Below are positions 31,843-39,209 of a DNA stretch of 40,708 nucleotides, one piece after another (positions within the stretch are counted from its first letter, which is position 1; the number at the start of each line of letters is the position of its first letter). A model generated the notes under the pieces. That model was not told where the DNA came from. It was given only the letters and a program-made list of their open reading frames with translations, and searched no databases. The stretch is from Thiohalophilus sp. (GTDB taxonomy: Bacteria; Pseudomonadota; Gammaproteobacteria; UBA6429; Thiohalophilaceae). Location: assembly GCF_034522235.1 (NCBI RefSeq), contig NZ_JAXHLN010000001.1, positions 1 to 40,708 of the forward strand. The letters run 5' to 3'. A program made the position numbers and the translations under genes.

Positions 31843-33225
31843 ATGACCCCCGTAATGCCATTACTTAAACAGCAGGAGCTCGCTGAAGAGCGCTTTGAGC
31901 CGATCCGTTTTAAGGTCTATACCGAGCGACATCTGGACAGGATCGAGCCGTTGGCCTGCTTGAGCGAGGCACAGCGCTTCGAAATGCGGGTGGTTGCCCA
32001 GGTACTGCCGTTTCGCGTCAACCAGTATGTCATTGACGAATTGATCGACTGGAACAATGTACCCGGGGATCCGGTCTTCCAGCTGACCTTCCCGCAGCGT
32101 GACATGCTCGCCGAGGCCGATTTCGCGCGTATGGCCGAGGCATTGCGCGGTGGGGACAAAGCCGAGATCCAGGCAGTGGCCAATGCGATCCGTTCCGGAC
32201 TCAATCCCCATCCGGCCGGCCAGCAATTGCTGAATGTCCCGCAACTGGGTGAGCAGACCCTGGATGGCATCCAGCACAAGTATCGTGAGACCATCCTGTT
32301 TTTCCCCAGCCAGGGCCAGGTCTGCCATAGCTATTGTTCCTTCTGCTTCCGTTGGGCCCAGTTTATCGGCGACAAGGCGCTGCGCTTCTCCGCCAAAGAA
32401 GCCGACCATCTGCATGCCTATCTGAAACAGCACCCGAACATCAGCGATCTGCTGATCACCGGCGGCGATCCCATGGTGATGAAAACCCAGCATCTGGTGA
32501 AATATCTCGAGCCACTGATGCAACCGCAGTTCGAGCACATCCAGACCATTCGTATCGGCACCAAGTCACTGACCTTCTGGCCGCAACGTTATGTTACCGA
32601 CGAGGATGCCGACGCACTGCTGGATTTGCTGTCACGGCTGACCCGGGCGGGGAAACACGTCGCCCTGATGGCTCATTTCAATCACCGGCGGGAAATGGAT
32701 ACCGATATTGCGCGCGAAGCGATCCACCGGATCCGCGAAACCGGCGCGGTGATCCGCACCCAGGCACCGCTGTTACGTCACATCAACGACGATTCGCAGA
32801 TCTGGGCCGATATGTGGCGCGAGCAGGTCCGGCTGGGACTGGTGCCCTATTATCTGTTCGTCGAACGCGATACCGGGGCGAAGCAGTACTTCGAAGTCCC
32901 GCTGGCCCGTGCCTGGGAGATCTACCGCGAGGCCATGCAGCAGGTCTCCGGCCTCGGGCGCACCGCCCGCGGGCCTTCCATGAGCGCCGGTCCCGGCAAG
33001 GTGGAGATCCAGGGGGTGAGCGAGATCCACGGCGAGAAAGTGTTTGTCCTGCGCTTCATCCAGGCCCGCAACCCCGACTGGGTCCAGCGCCCCTTCTTCG
33101 CACAGTATGATGAAAATGCCACCTGGCTGGATCAGCTCAAGCCGGCCTTCGGCGAGGAGAAATTCTTCTTCGAGGACGAATACCAGGCCATGCTCTCAGG
33201 CGAAATCAGTCCCAGGGTCGTCTGA
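31843..33225 (+). CDS. KamA-family radical SAM protein (lysine 2,3-aminomutase-like)
   Basis: Radical SAM, pyridoxal-phosphate-type enzyme of the lysine 2,3-aminomutase family, 460 residues. The cluster site is C161-HSY-C165-SF-C168, followed by LLITGGDPM (SAM/GGD motif), HFNHRREMD and RTQAPLLRHINDD, typical of KamA proteins. It is longer than EpmB (~340), which modifies elongation factor P, so I do not call it EpmB. In salt-tolerant organisms KamA with an acetyltransferase (AblB) makes the solute N-acetyl-beta-lysine, but no acetyltransferase gene is near. GGGAG lies six bases before the ATG. The beta-lysine role, or another amino-acid substrate, is open. Confidence 0.85.
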   Translation: MTPVMPLLKQQELAEERFEPIRFKVYTERHLDRIEPLACLSEAQRFEMRVVAQVLPFRVNQYVIDELIDWNNVPGDPVFQLTFPQRDMLAEADFARMAEALRGGDKAEIQAVANAIRSGLNPHPAGQQLLNVPQLGEQTLDGIQHKYRETILFFPSQGQVCHSYCSFCFRWAQFIGDKALRFSAKEADHLHAYLKQHPNISDLLITGGDPMVMKTQHLVKYLEPLMQPQFEHIQTIRIGTKSLTFWPQRYVTDEDADALLDLLSRLTRAGKHVALMAHFNHRREMDTDIAREAIHRIRETGAVIRTQAPLLRHINDDSQIWADMWREQVRLGLVPYYLFVERDTGAKQYFEVPLARAWEIYREAMQQVSGLGRTARGPSMSAGPGKVEIQGVSEIHGEKVFVLRFIQARNPDWVQRPFFAQYDENATWLDQLKPAFGEEKFFFEDEYQAMLSGEISPRVV

Positions 33226-33228
33226 CCA

Positions 33229-33247
33229 CCCGGCCCGAAGGGCCGGG
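33229..33247. terminator. GC hairpin after the KamA-like gene
   Basis: CCCGGCCC 33229-33236 and GGGCCGGG 33240-33247 with loop GAA, four bases after the stop. No T-run follows, so it may protect the mRNA end rather than terminate. Confidence 0.55.
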
Positions 33248-33251
33248 GAGT

Positions 33252-33340
33252 GCCGAGGGACGAGGTACGAGTGACGAGGAAATAATTTCTCCATGCCAGT
33301 TTTATTAATGCCTCGTCACTCGGCCCTCGTAACTCGTCCC
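33252..33340. repeat. Inverted ACGAG-heptamer arms between convergent genes
   Basis: Left arm 33252-33279 (GCCGAGGGACGAGG and following units). Right arm 33311-33340 is its reverse complement with a few changes. The loop is 31 bases. The right arm ends three bases from the stop codon of the minus-strand deacylase gene. Confidence 0.88.
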
Positions 33341-33342
33341 TG

Positions 33343-33813
33343 TTAGTTGGGATGACTGAAGTGCCCGTGCCGGGCGCCGTGCATCATGTAGCGAAAATCA
33401 TCACCGGACACGTGGACCAGTTCGGCGTGATCGCCGGCTTCGAAGTAGACGTCAGGGAAGGCTTCCAGGGTTTCGTCCACGGCGGCCTCGTAACCGAAGG
33501 CCTCGGCGACGGGCGGGACCGCGCCTTTGGAGCAGTCGTCGAACAGTCTGGCGATCTCCTTTTCGCTTGCCAGGCTCAGCTTGCGGTGCAGATCGCGGTT
33601 GAGTTCCTCCAGGTCCAGCTTGTGCGAGGCGGGGATCACCGCGACCAGATAGCCCTGTTCGTCTTTCAATACCACCGGTTTGGCAATCTGGCGGCCCGGA
33701 ATGTGGGCCATGGCCGCGGTGCGCAGGCTGCCGGTGACAAAGGCGTGATGCAGCAGCTCGTAATCGACGCTTTTCCATTCCAGGTATTCGAGTAACCTTA
33801 AAGACATGGTCAT
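33343..33813 (-). CDS. YbaK/ProX-like aminoacyl-tRNA deacylase
   Basis: 156-residue protein of the YbaK/EbsC domain family, which removes wrongly attached amino acids from tRNA in trans (for example Cys- or Ala-tRNA-Pro). It carries the family's VVLKDEQGYLVAVIPA strand with the conserved lysine, the CSKGAVPPVAEAFGY segment (matching the GxVPP motif), and DVYFEAGDHAELVHVSGDDFRYMM. AGGAGG lies seven bases before the ATG. Which amino acid-tRNA pair it edits cannot be said. The 3' end abuts the ACGAG repeat. It converges with the KamA-like gene. Confidence 0.85.
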   Translation of the reverse strand: MTMSLRLLEYLEWKSVDYELLHHAFVTGSLRTAAMAHIPGRQIAKPVVLKDEQGYLVAVIPASHKLDLEELNRDLHRKLSLASEKEIARLFDDCSKGAVPPVAEAFGYEAAVDETLEAFPDVYFEAGDHAELVHVSGDDFRYMMHGARHGHFSHPN

Positions 33814-33861
33814 GATGAATCCTCCTGATCATCAGTGCATTGATAGAAGAGACTGATTGCT

Positions 33862-33895
33862 CCGGTTTTGCAGGCGTGGCGCGGGAGCAAACCGG
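33862..33895. other. Hairpin upstream of the deacylase gene
   Basis: CCGGTTT 33862-33868 and AAACCGG 33889-33895 with a GC-rich 20-base interior, in the divergent gap 33814-34010. Its function is not evident. No FNR box or other operator was recognised in the gap. Confidence 0.4.
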
Positions 33896-34010
33896 AATGT
33901 CGCAAAAAACGCGTCAGGCTCTGTATAACTATAGTCGACAATCGCCGGCTGCAAAGCGGTTATAGGCATGATAAAACTGGTTACACAAATGCCAATAAAA
34001 ACGATTCAGT

Positions 34011-34889
34011 ATGCCGAGTGAAGAACTGCGTTATCTCACCGCCGCCGACGGGGTGCGGCTGGGCTACAAACGGGTCAGCCAGGGGCCGCAGGCACCGACC
34101 CTGGTGATGCTGCACGGGTTAGCGAGCAATCACAGCCGCTGGAGCGAGTTTGTCGCCAATACCGATCTGCGCCGCGACTGGAACCTGCTGCGCCCCGATC
34201 TGCGCGGCCACAGCTATTCGATGACCCGCAAGACCTATCACCGCGAGCACTGGTGCGAGGATCTGGCCGCGGTCCTGCGGCAGGAAGGAGCGCACAACGC
34301 GGTCATTCTCGGTCACAGTCTCGGCGCCCAGATCGCCATGGACTTCGCGCTGCGTTACCCGGCATTGTGCGGCGGGCTGATTCTGCTGGATCCGGTTTTC
34401 CCCGAACTGCTGCATGGGCGGCTGGGCAAGGCGCGCCGTTTTCGACCGTTGTTGTGGCTGATCGTCAGGTTATTACGCCTGGGGTACGCGCTGGGCCTGG
34501 GCAAGCGGGAATTTCCGATTCGCGATCTGTACGCGCTGGATGTCAAAACCCGCGAGCTGCTCAAGCAGACCTCGGCTTCGGAGATCGCCCGCCTGTATAC
34601 CAACCCGCGGGTGGACCTGGAGTTCATCCCGCTGGCCAACTATCTGCAGGATGTGCTGGAGGTGGTACGCCCGCTACCCGACTATGCCCGGATCACCCAG
34701 CCGGTGTGGGTGCTGCTCTCCACCGGGACCACCCTGACGGATCACCGCGCGCTGGAGGAGAGGATCGCCCGCATTCCCCACAGCGATATCGTGCCGGTGC
34801 ACTGCAACCACTGGCCCATGACCGAAAAGCCCGAAGAGGTGCGCGAGATCATCGAGACTATCTGCCGCCAGTGGCAGGCGCAGCTTTAA
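34011..34889 (+). CDS. Alpha/beta-fold hydrolase
   Basis: Cytosolic alpha/beta hydrolase of 292 residues. It has the oxyanion-hole motif MLHGLASNHSRW (His35-Gly36), RPDLRGHSYS, nucleophile elbow G-H-S103-L-G, and a C-terminal histidine in VHCNHWPMTEKPEEV. A cap-domain region lies about 135-215. The acid residue is probably in the DPVFPEL or later strand and was not pinned down. The family includes esterases, C-C hydrolases and dehalogenases, so no substrate is proposed. Only a weak ribosome-binding site precedes the ATG. It lies between two minus-strand genes and shows no operon partner. Confidence 0.85.
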   Translation: MPSEELRYLTAADGVRLGYKRVSQGPQAPTLVMLHGLASNHSRWSEFVANTDLRRDWNLLRPDLRGHSYSMTRKTYHREHWCEDLAAVLRQEGAHNAVILGHSLGAQIAMDFALRYPALCGGLILLDPVFPELLHGRLGKARRFRPLLWLIVRLLRLGYALGLGKREFPIRDLYALDVKTRELLKQTSASEIARLYTNPRVDLEFIPLANYLQDVLEVVRPLPDYARITQPVWVLLSTGTTLTDHRALEERIARIPHSDIVPVHCNHWPMTEKPEEVREIIETICRQWQAQL

Positions 34890-35031
34890 ACCGGCGATCC
34901 GAATATCCGCAGCGGTGCGAGGCGCCCTGCCTTTCAGAACCGTCGGCCGTGCAGGGAGGTATTCACAACATCTTCTGGCAGGGACGGACAGCTCGCAAAG
35001 TTTACTCTGTTCGGGGATGCGGAACTTTCAT

Positions 35032-36570
35032 TTAGTATCGCCCGGGTTCGGTGGCCTGGAGGAGGGGGCGATCCAGCCGCCGATAGGCGATCGCCTCGCT
35101 GATGTGGGCGTCGGTGATCTGTTCGGCACCGGCCAGATCGGCGATGGTGCGTGCCAGTTTCAGCACCCGGTGATAGGCTCGCGCCGACAGACCGAGACGG
35201 GCGATCGCCGTTTGCAGTAACCGCGCCGGCGCCTCGTCCAGCCGGCAGATCGCTTCCAGGCGGGGGTTATCGAGCTGGGCGTTGGCGACGCCGCTGCGCG
35301 CCAGCTGCACCGCCCGGGCCGCCTCGACCCGCCGGCGTACCGTGGCGCTGTCCTCTTCACGGTTGCCGCTCTCCTGATGGATCACTTCCAGCGAGACACT
35401 GGGAACCTCGACGTGCATGTCGATCCGATCCAGCAAGGGCCCCGAGAGTTTGGCGCGATAGCGGGCGACCTGATCCGGAGTACAGCGGCAACGTCCGCTG
35501 GCATCACCGTAATAACCGCACGGGCAGGGATTCATGGCGGCGATCAGCTGAAAACGGGCCGGAAAGTCGGCCTGGCGGGTCGCCCGGGAGATAGTGATCA
35601 TGCCACTCTCCAGCGGCTCGCGCAGCACCTCCAGCACCCGGCGATCGAACTCGGGCAGCTCGTCCAGAAACATCACTCCGTGATGGGCCAGGGAGATTTC
35701 GCCCGGCCGCGGGTGACTGCCGCCGCCCACCAGGGCCACCGCTGAAGCGGTGTGATGGGGTGCGCGAAACGGGCGCACCTTCCAGCGGGCGCAATCGAAG
35801 CCCTGATGGCTGATGGATTGGACCGCGGCGCTCTCCATCGCCTCCTCGTCACTCATGGTCGGCAGGATGCCTGGCAGGCGCCGGGCCAGCATCGACTTGC
35901 CGGTCCCGGGTGGGCCGACCAGCAACAGGCTGTGGCCGCCGGCGGCGGCGATCTCCAGCGCCCGGCGGGCCTGATGCTGGGCGCGAACCTCGGCCAGATC
36001 CGGTTCGCGTTCGGGGGCGTGTGCGCTGATGGGGGACTGCTCGGGCAGGGCGAGCCGTTGCTGTCCCACCAGATGGGCGCAGACCTCGCTCAGGTGGGCG
36101 GCCGCCAGGACCTCGGCCTCCTGGATCAGGGTGGCCTCGGCCAGATTCTCCGCCGGCAGGATCAGACAGCGCTGGGCCCGGCGGCTGTGGATGCTGGCGG
36201 GCAGGGCGCCGCGTACCGGGCGCAGGGCGCCGCCGAGGGCCAGTTCGCCGAGAAACTCATAGCGGGCGAGCGCGTCGACCGGCAGCTGTCCGGAGGCGGC
36301 CAGGATGCCCAGAGCGATGGCGAGATCGAAGCGGCCGCCCTCCTTGGGCAGATCGGCGGGAGCCAGATTGACCGTGATGCGCCGGGCGGGGTACTCGAAG
36401 CGGCTGTTCAGCAACGCGGCCCGCACCCGGTCCTTGCTCTCCTTCACCTCGGTCTCAGGCAACCCCACGATAGACAGACCGGGCAGGCCGTTGGAGAGAT
36501 GGGTTTCCACGCTGACCAGCGGGGCGTCGACGCCACACTGGGCGCGGGTGTAGACCACTGCGAGATTCAT
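35032..36570 (-). CDS. comM: ComM/YifB-family AAA+ ATPase (Mg-chelatase-like)
   Basis: Hexameric AAA+ helicase of the ComM/YifB family, which promotes branch migration during integration of transforming DNA in naturally competent gammaproteobacteria. I use ATG 36570 (512 residues, E. coli YifB is ~506), which begins MNLAVVYTRAQCGVDAPLV as the family does. AAGGGAAA lies upstream. The N-terminal Lon-protease-like domain has GLPETEVKESKDRVRAAL. The ATPase core has GPPGTGKSMLARRLPGILP (Walker A) and VMFLDELPEF (Walker B), and the zinc-type cysteines are in NPCPCGYYGDASGRCRC. It is followed on the same strand, upstream, by ubiK with a CACGAAGAC repeat in between. Whether this organism is competent is unknown. 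Confidence 0.93.
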   Translation of the reverse strand: MNLAVVYTRAQCGVDAPLVSVETHLSNGLPGLSIVGLPETEVKESKDRVRAALLNSRFEYPARRITVNLAPADLPKEGGRFDLAIALGILAASGQLPVDALARYEFLGELALGGALRPVRGALPASIHSRRAQRCLILPAENLAEATLIQEAEVLAAAHLSEVCAHLVGQQRLALPEQSPISAHAPEREPDLAEVRAQHQARRALEIAAAGGHSLLLVGPPGTGKSMLARRLPGILPTMSDEEAMESAAVQSISHQGFDCARWKVRPFRAPHHTASAVALVGGGSHPRPGEISLAHHGVMFLDELPEFDRRVLEVLREPLESGMITISRATRQADFPARFQLIAAMNPCPCGYYGDASGRCRCTPDQVARYRAKLSGPLLDRIDMHVEVPSVSLEVIHQESGNREEDSATVRRRVEAARAVQLARSGVANAQLDNPRLEAICRLDEAPARLLQTAIARLGLSARAYHRVLKLARTIADLAGAEQITDAHISEAIAYRRLDRPLLQATEPGRY

Positions 36571-36680
36571 GACAGTTTCCCTTGTCTGTGGCACAGGCCG
36601 GGAGCGGCCTGCCGGATTCCATTGTCGTGTTTCGATTTTTATACGAACTGCCGGCCGATGCAACCGCCTGGCAGGGAATC

Positions 36681-36790
36681 TCACCATCAGGGCACGAAGA
36701 CACCAAGAAAATCATAATCCTCTGGATAAGCCAGGTACCTTGATGCCGATTTACCTTCTTTTTCCTGGTGTCTTCGTGCCCTGGTGGTTA
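36681..36790. repeat. Inverted-arm repeat, CACGAAGACACC type, copy 3
   Basis: Left arm about 36681-36710 (GGCACGAAGACACCAAG). Right arm about 36756-36790 (CTGGTGTCTTCGTGCCCTGG onward). The interior is about 45 bases. The right end TGGTGGTTA contains the stop codon of ubiK on the minus strand, as copies at 21076 and 21334 contain TGGTGA at the same place. Confidence 0.85.
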
Positions 36791-37057
36791 ATTTTGTTCA
36801 GTTGGAGGTGATTGCTGCTGAAGGGCCTGCTCGAGGGCGGCGACCTGCTGCTCCAGGGCCTCGAGTTTGCTGCGGGTACGCAGCAGCACCTCGCTCTGGA
36901 TGTCGAACTCTTCACGGGTTACGAGATCCATCTGGGAGAGGGTACGCTGCAGGGCGGCGCGCATCTGTTGATCGGCCTCCTGCTTCATCTCCTGCAAACC
37001 CTGGGGCAGGGCGTTCATGATACGGTCGACCAGTTGTTCGATATCCGGAGTCTGCAT
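36788..37057 (-). CDS. ubiK: Ubiquinone biosynthesis accessory factor UbiK
   Basis: Small coiled-coil protein (BMFP domain, YqiC) that helps UbiJ and the Ubi complex during aerobic ubiquinone synthesis. From ATG 37057 it has 89 residues (E. coli UbiK 96): an amphipathic N-terminal half (MQTPDIEQLVDRIMNALPQG), a TREEFDIQSEVLLRTRSKLEALE signature, then a heptad-repeat coiled coil rich in Leu, Glu and Gln. An upstream start at 37096 would lack support. The stop codon is inside the CACGAAGAC repeat arm. ubiK beside yifB and glnK-amtB is an order I recall from Pseudomonas. Together with ubiT, ubiU and ubiV it gives both aerobic and anaerobic quinone accessory functions in this window. Confidence 0.9.
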   Translation of the reverse strand: MQTPDIEQLVDRIMNALPQGLQEMKQEADQQMRAALQRTLSQMDLVTREEFDIQSEVLLRTRSKLEALEQQVAALEQALQQQSPPTEQN

Positions 37058-37094
37058 TGGGGCTCGCCTGTGCGGGATAGTGAATGAGACTATC

Positions 37095-37102
37095 ATTATA
37101 AT
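37095..37102. promoter_or_regulatory. Possible back-to-back -10 elements of ubiK and torF1
   Basis: ATTATAAT contains TATAAT on the plus strand (37097-37102) and TATAAT on the minus strand (37100-37095). Either could serve the divergent genes ubiK (start 37057) and the TorF-like gene (37163). The -35 regions are weak. Confidence 0.4.
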
Positions 37103-37162
37103 AGTTCAGTCCGGCGGGTAAACGCGCGGCCAGCTAAATAATGACAATTCGGGAGAGAGATT

Positions 37163-37813
37163 ATGAAACATCTTGCAAGCATCCTGCTGCTGGCCGCGGG
37201 CCTGCCGGCGACCGCCTCGGGCCAGGGCGAACTGACCGGTAATCTGGGCGTTACATCCAACTACATCTGGCGAGGCGTGACCCAGACCGATGACGATGCG
37301 TCGGTGCAGGGCGGTATCGACTATACTCACGAGACCAATCTCTATGCCGGCGTCTGGACTTCCAATTACGGTAATGGCAATGGCTATGAACTGGATTTGT
37401 ACGGCGGTTATCGCGGGACCGTCTCGGAAATACCCTTTGATGCCGGTATCATCATGTATCAGTACCCGGTTGCCAATACGGGTGATGATGCGACCGAAAT
37501 CTACGGCCGTTTTGATTTTCATCTGCTCACCGCGACGGCGGCATTTACTATCGACAAAGACGGGACCTCTCAGGACAACGATCTCTATCTGAGTATCAGC
37601 AGTGACGTGGATCTGGGTGAGGATCGGTCTCTGACACTGCTGTTGGGGATGTATGAATTTGATGACCCTGCCCTGGAAGATTACAAACACTTTCATGCCG
37701 CGTTGAAAAAGGACGAGTTTGTCTTTGCCCTGGACAAGAATGATCTGGATGTCGGGAATGACCTTGATGAAATGCGTGTCTCGGTCTCCTGGCAGCGGAA
37801 CTTTGATCTCTGA
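37163..37813 (+). CDS. TorF-family putative porin 1
   Basis: 216-residue outer-membrane protein of the TorF / proteobacterial TIGR02001 family, of unproven transport role. Signal peptide about 1-20 (LPATASGQ). The mature start GELTGNLGVTSNYIWRGVTQTDDDASVQGGIDY is the family hallmark (SNYIWRGxxQ). Amphipathic strands follow, and it ends in Leu (QRNFDL) after an aromatic-rich last strand. Many acidic residues are consistent with a salt-exposed organism. GGGAGAG precedes the ATG. It is related to the gene at 38124 but is separated from it by 310 bases that contain the NtrC and sigma-54 sites, so it is expressed independently. Confidence 0.87.
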   Translation: MKHLASILLLAAGLPATASGQGELTGNLGVTSNYIWRGVTQTDDDASVQGGIDYTHETNLYAGVWTSNYGNGNGYELDLYGGYRGTVSEIPFDAGIIMYQYPVANTGDDATEIYGRFDFHLLTATAAFTIDKDGTSQDNDLYLSISSDVDLGEDRSLTLLLGMYEFDDPALEDYKHFHAALKKDEFVFALDKNDLDVGNDLDEMRVSVSWQRNFDL

Positions 37814-37939
37814 ATGACAGCAGGGAAAAGTTAACCACCGGTAAGCCGGATCAATGTGTTCGGTATAGTCGGGGGCACTTTTATCCGGCGGCACTTCAAC
37901 CGGTAAACTTGCTGGCTATACGGCTTGTCTTGTCTTTTC

Positions 37940-37997
37940 GCACCGCAATGGTGCGACCACCCGCCCCATGATCGCTTTCTGCGCACAAACAGAGTGC
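37940..37997 (+). promoter_or_regulatory. Two NtrC-type enhancer sites
   Basis: Site 1, GCACC-GCAAT-GGTGC at 37940-37954, sits in the 19-base palindrome TCGCACCGCAATGGTGCGA and matches the NtrC consensus GCACC-N5-GGTGC exactly. Site 2, GCAC-N7-GTGC at 37983-37997, keeps the outer bases. Centres are 43 bases apart and about 129 and 86 bases before the predicted sigma-54 start. The rest of the 310-base gap 37814-38123 shows no gene. Confidence 0.8.
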
Positions 37998-38048
37998 GTC
38001 GCCAATCGAGTATTTCTGCAAGTCTCTGTTTTTAATAACAAATTAAAC

Positions 38049-38066
38049 TTGGCACGCCCTTCGCAA
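38049..38066 (+). promoter_or_regulatory. Sigma-54 (-24/-12) promoter of torF2-glnK-amtB
   Basis: TTGGCACGCCCTTCGCAA matches the sigma-54 consensus TGGCACG-N4-TTGCA at nearly all positions. GG (38051-38052) and GC (38063-38064) are ten bases apart as required. The start would be near 38076, with a 48-base leader to the ATG at 38124. Confidence 0.8.
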
Positions 38067-38123
38067 TACCCTGTACAGCAATCACTTTCTTTTAACACTC
38101 TCAACTGTATGGGGATGAGATAA

Positions 38124-38780
38124 ATGAAAAACGTTAAAGTATTACTCGTAGGTTCCGCCCTGGCTGCATCAACAGTCGCGAGCCCAATGGTGATGGCGGA
38201 GACCTCCGTATCTGCCAATGTGGGTTATACCTCGGACTACTTTTTCCGTGGTGTTTACCAGGCTGAATCTTCCGCCTCGGCAGGACTGGATGTTGAGTTC
38301 GGTCCAGGATTCTATGCGGGCACCTGGCTGGCCGACGTGAATGACGGCGTGGAGTATGACTTGTATGCCGGTTATGCCGGTGAGTACCAGGGTTTTAGCT
38401 ATGACCTGGGCTATGTCACCTATAACTACTCCGACGACTGGGATGATACCTATTCTGAAGTTGCGGCCAGTCTTGGTTATGGACCGATCAGCGTGGCTTA
38501 CGCTGTCGGTGAATGGGACGGTTTTGGTACACCGGCTGATTACACTTTCCTGAGCGTGAGCGCCGAATACAAGGGTGCCTATATCACCTTTGGTTCCTGG
38601 GGTGATGAGTTCGAAGGTGACTATACCGAGCTGGGCTACAGCAAAACGGTCAGCGACGTTGATTACAGCGTTGCTCTGATCAACAACGATAAGAACCTCG
38701 ATCTGCGCTCAAGCGCCAGTGACGGTTCTGTCGGCGAAACGGCCCTGACTTTCAGCATCGGTTACGCATGGGATCTGTAA
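38124..38780 (+). CDS. TorF-family putative porin 2, nitrogen-regulated
   Basis: 218-residue outer-membrane protein of the TorF/TIGR02001 family. Signal peptide about 1-25 (VMAETS), then the mature start SVSANVGYTSDYFFRGVYQAESSASAGLDVEF, the same hallmark as the gene at 37163 (SDYFFRGVYQ). The protein is strongly acidic with many Tyr and Gly, and has the alternating pattern of barrel strands; the last is LTFSIGYAWDL. GGGGATGAG precedes the ATG. It lies directly behind NtrC sites and a sigma-54 promoter and 70 bases before glnK in the same direction. That predicts expression during nitrogen limitation and a possible role in uptake of a nitrogen source. Confidence 0.88.
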   Translation: MKNVKVLLVGSALAASTVASPMVMAETSVSANVGYTSDYFFRGVYQAESSASAGLDVEFGPGFYAGTWLADVNDGVEYDLYAGYAGEYQGFSYDLGYVTYNYSDDWDDTYSEVAASLGYGPISVAYAVGEWDGFGTPADYTFLSVSAEYKGAYITFGSWGDEFEGDYTELGYSKTVSDVDYSVALINNDKNLDLRSSASDGSVGETALTFSIGYAWDL

Positions 38781-38811
38781 GTACCGGACTTCGGATCAGT
38801 TCAATACAACT

Positions 38812-38829
38812 GTCCACCTTCGGGTGGGC
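38812..38829 (+). other. UUCG-tetraloop hairpin between torF2 and glnK
   Basis: GTCCACC 38812-38818, loop TTCG, GGTGGGC 38823-38829: seven pairs including one G-U, closed by a C(UUCG)G tetraloop. No T-run follows, so it is probably a processing or stability element that could set the torF2:glnK ratio. Confidence 0.6.
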
Positions 38830-38838
38830 GTCTATTAA

Positions 38839-39189
<351 letters not shown>

Positions 39190-39209
39190 GACTAGAGGAG
39201 AGGCTTGAA

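Noticed and set aside
31843-33225. Assignment of the KamA-like gene as epmB
   Set aside because: The protein is about 120 residues longer than EpmB and lacks any linkage to efp or epmA.
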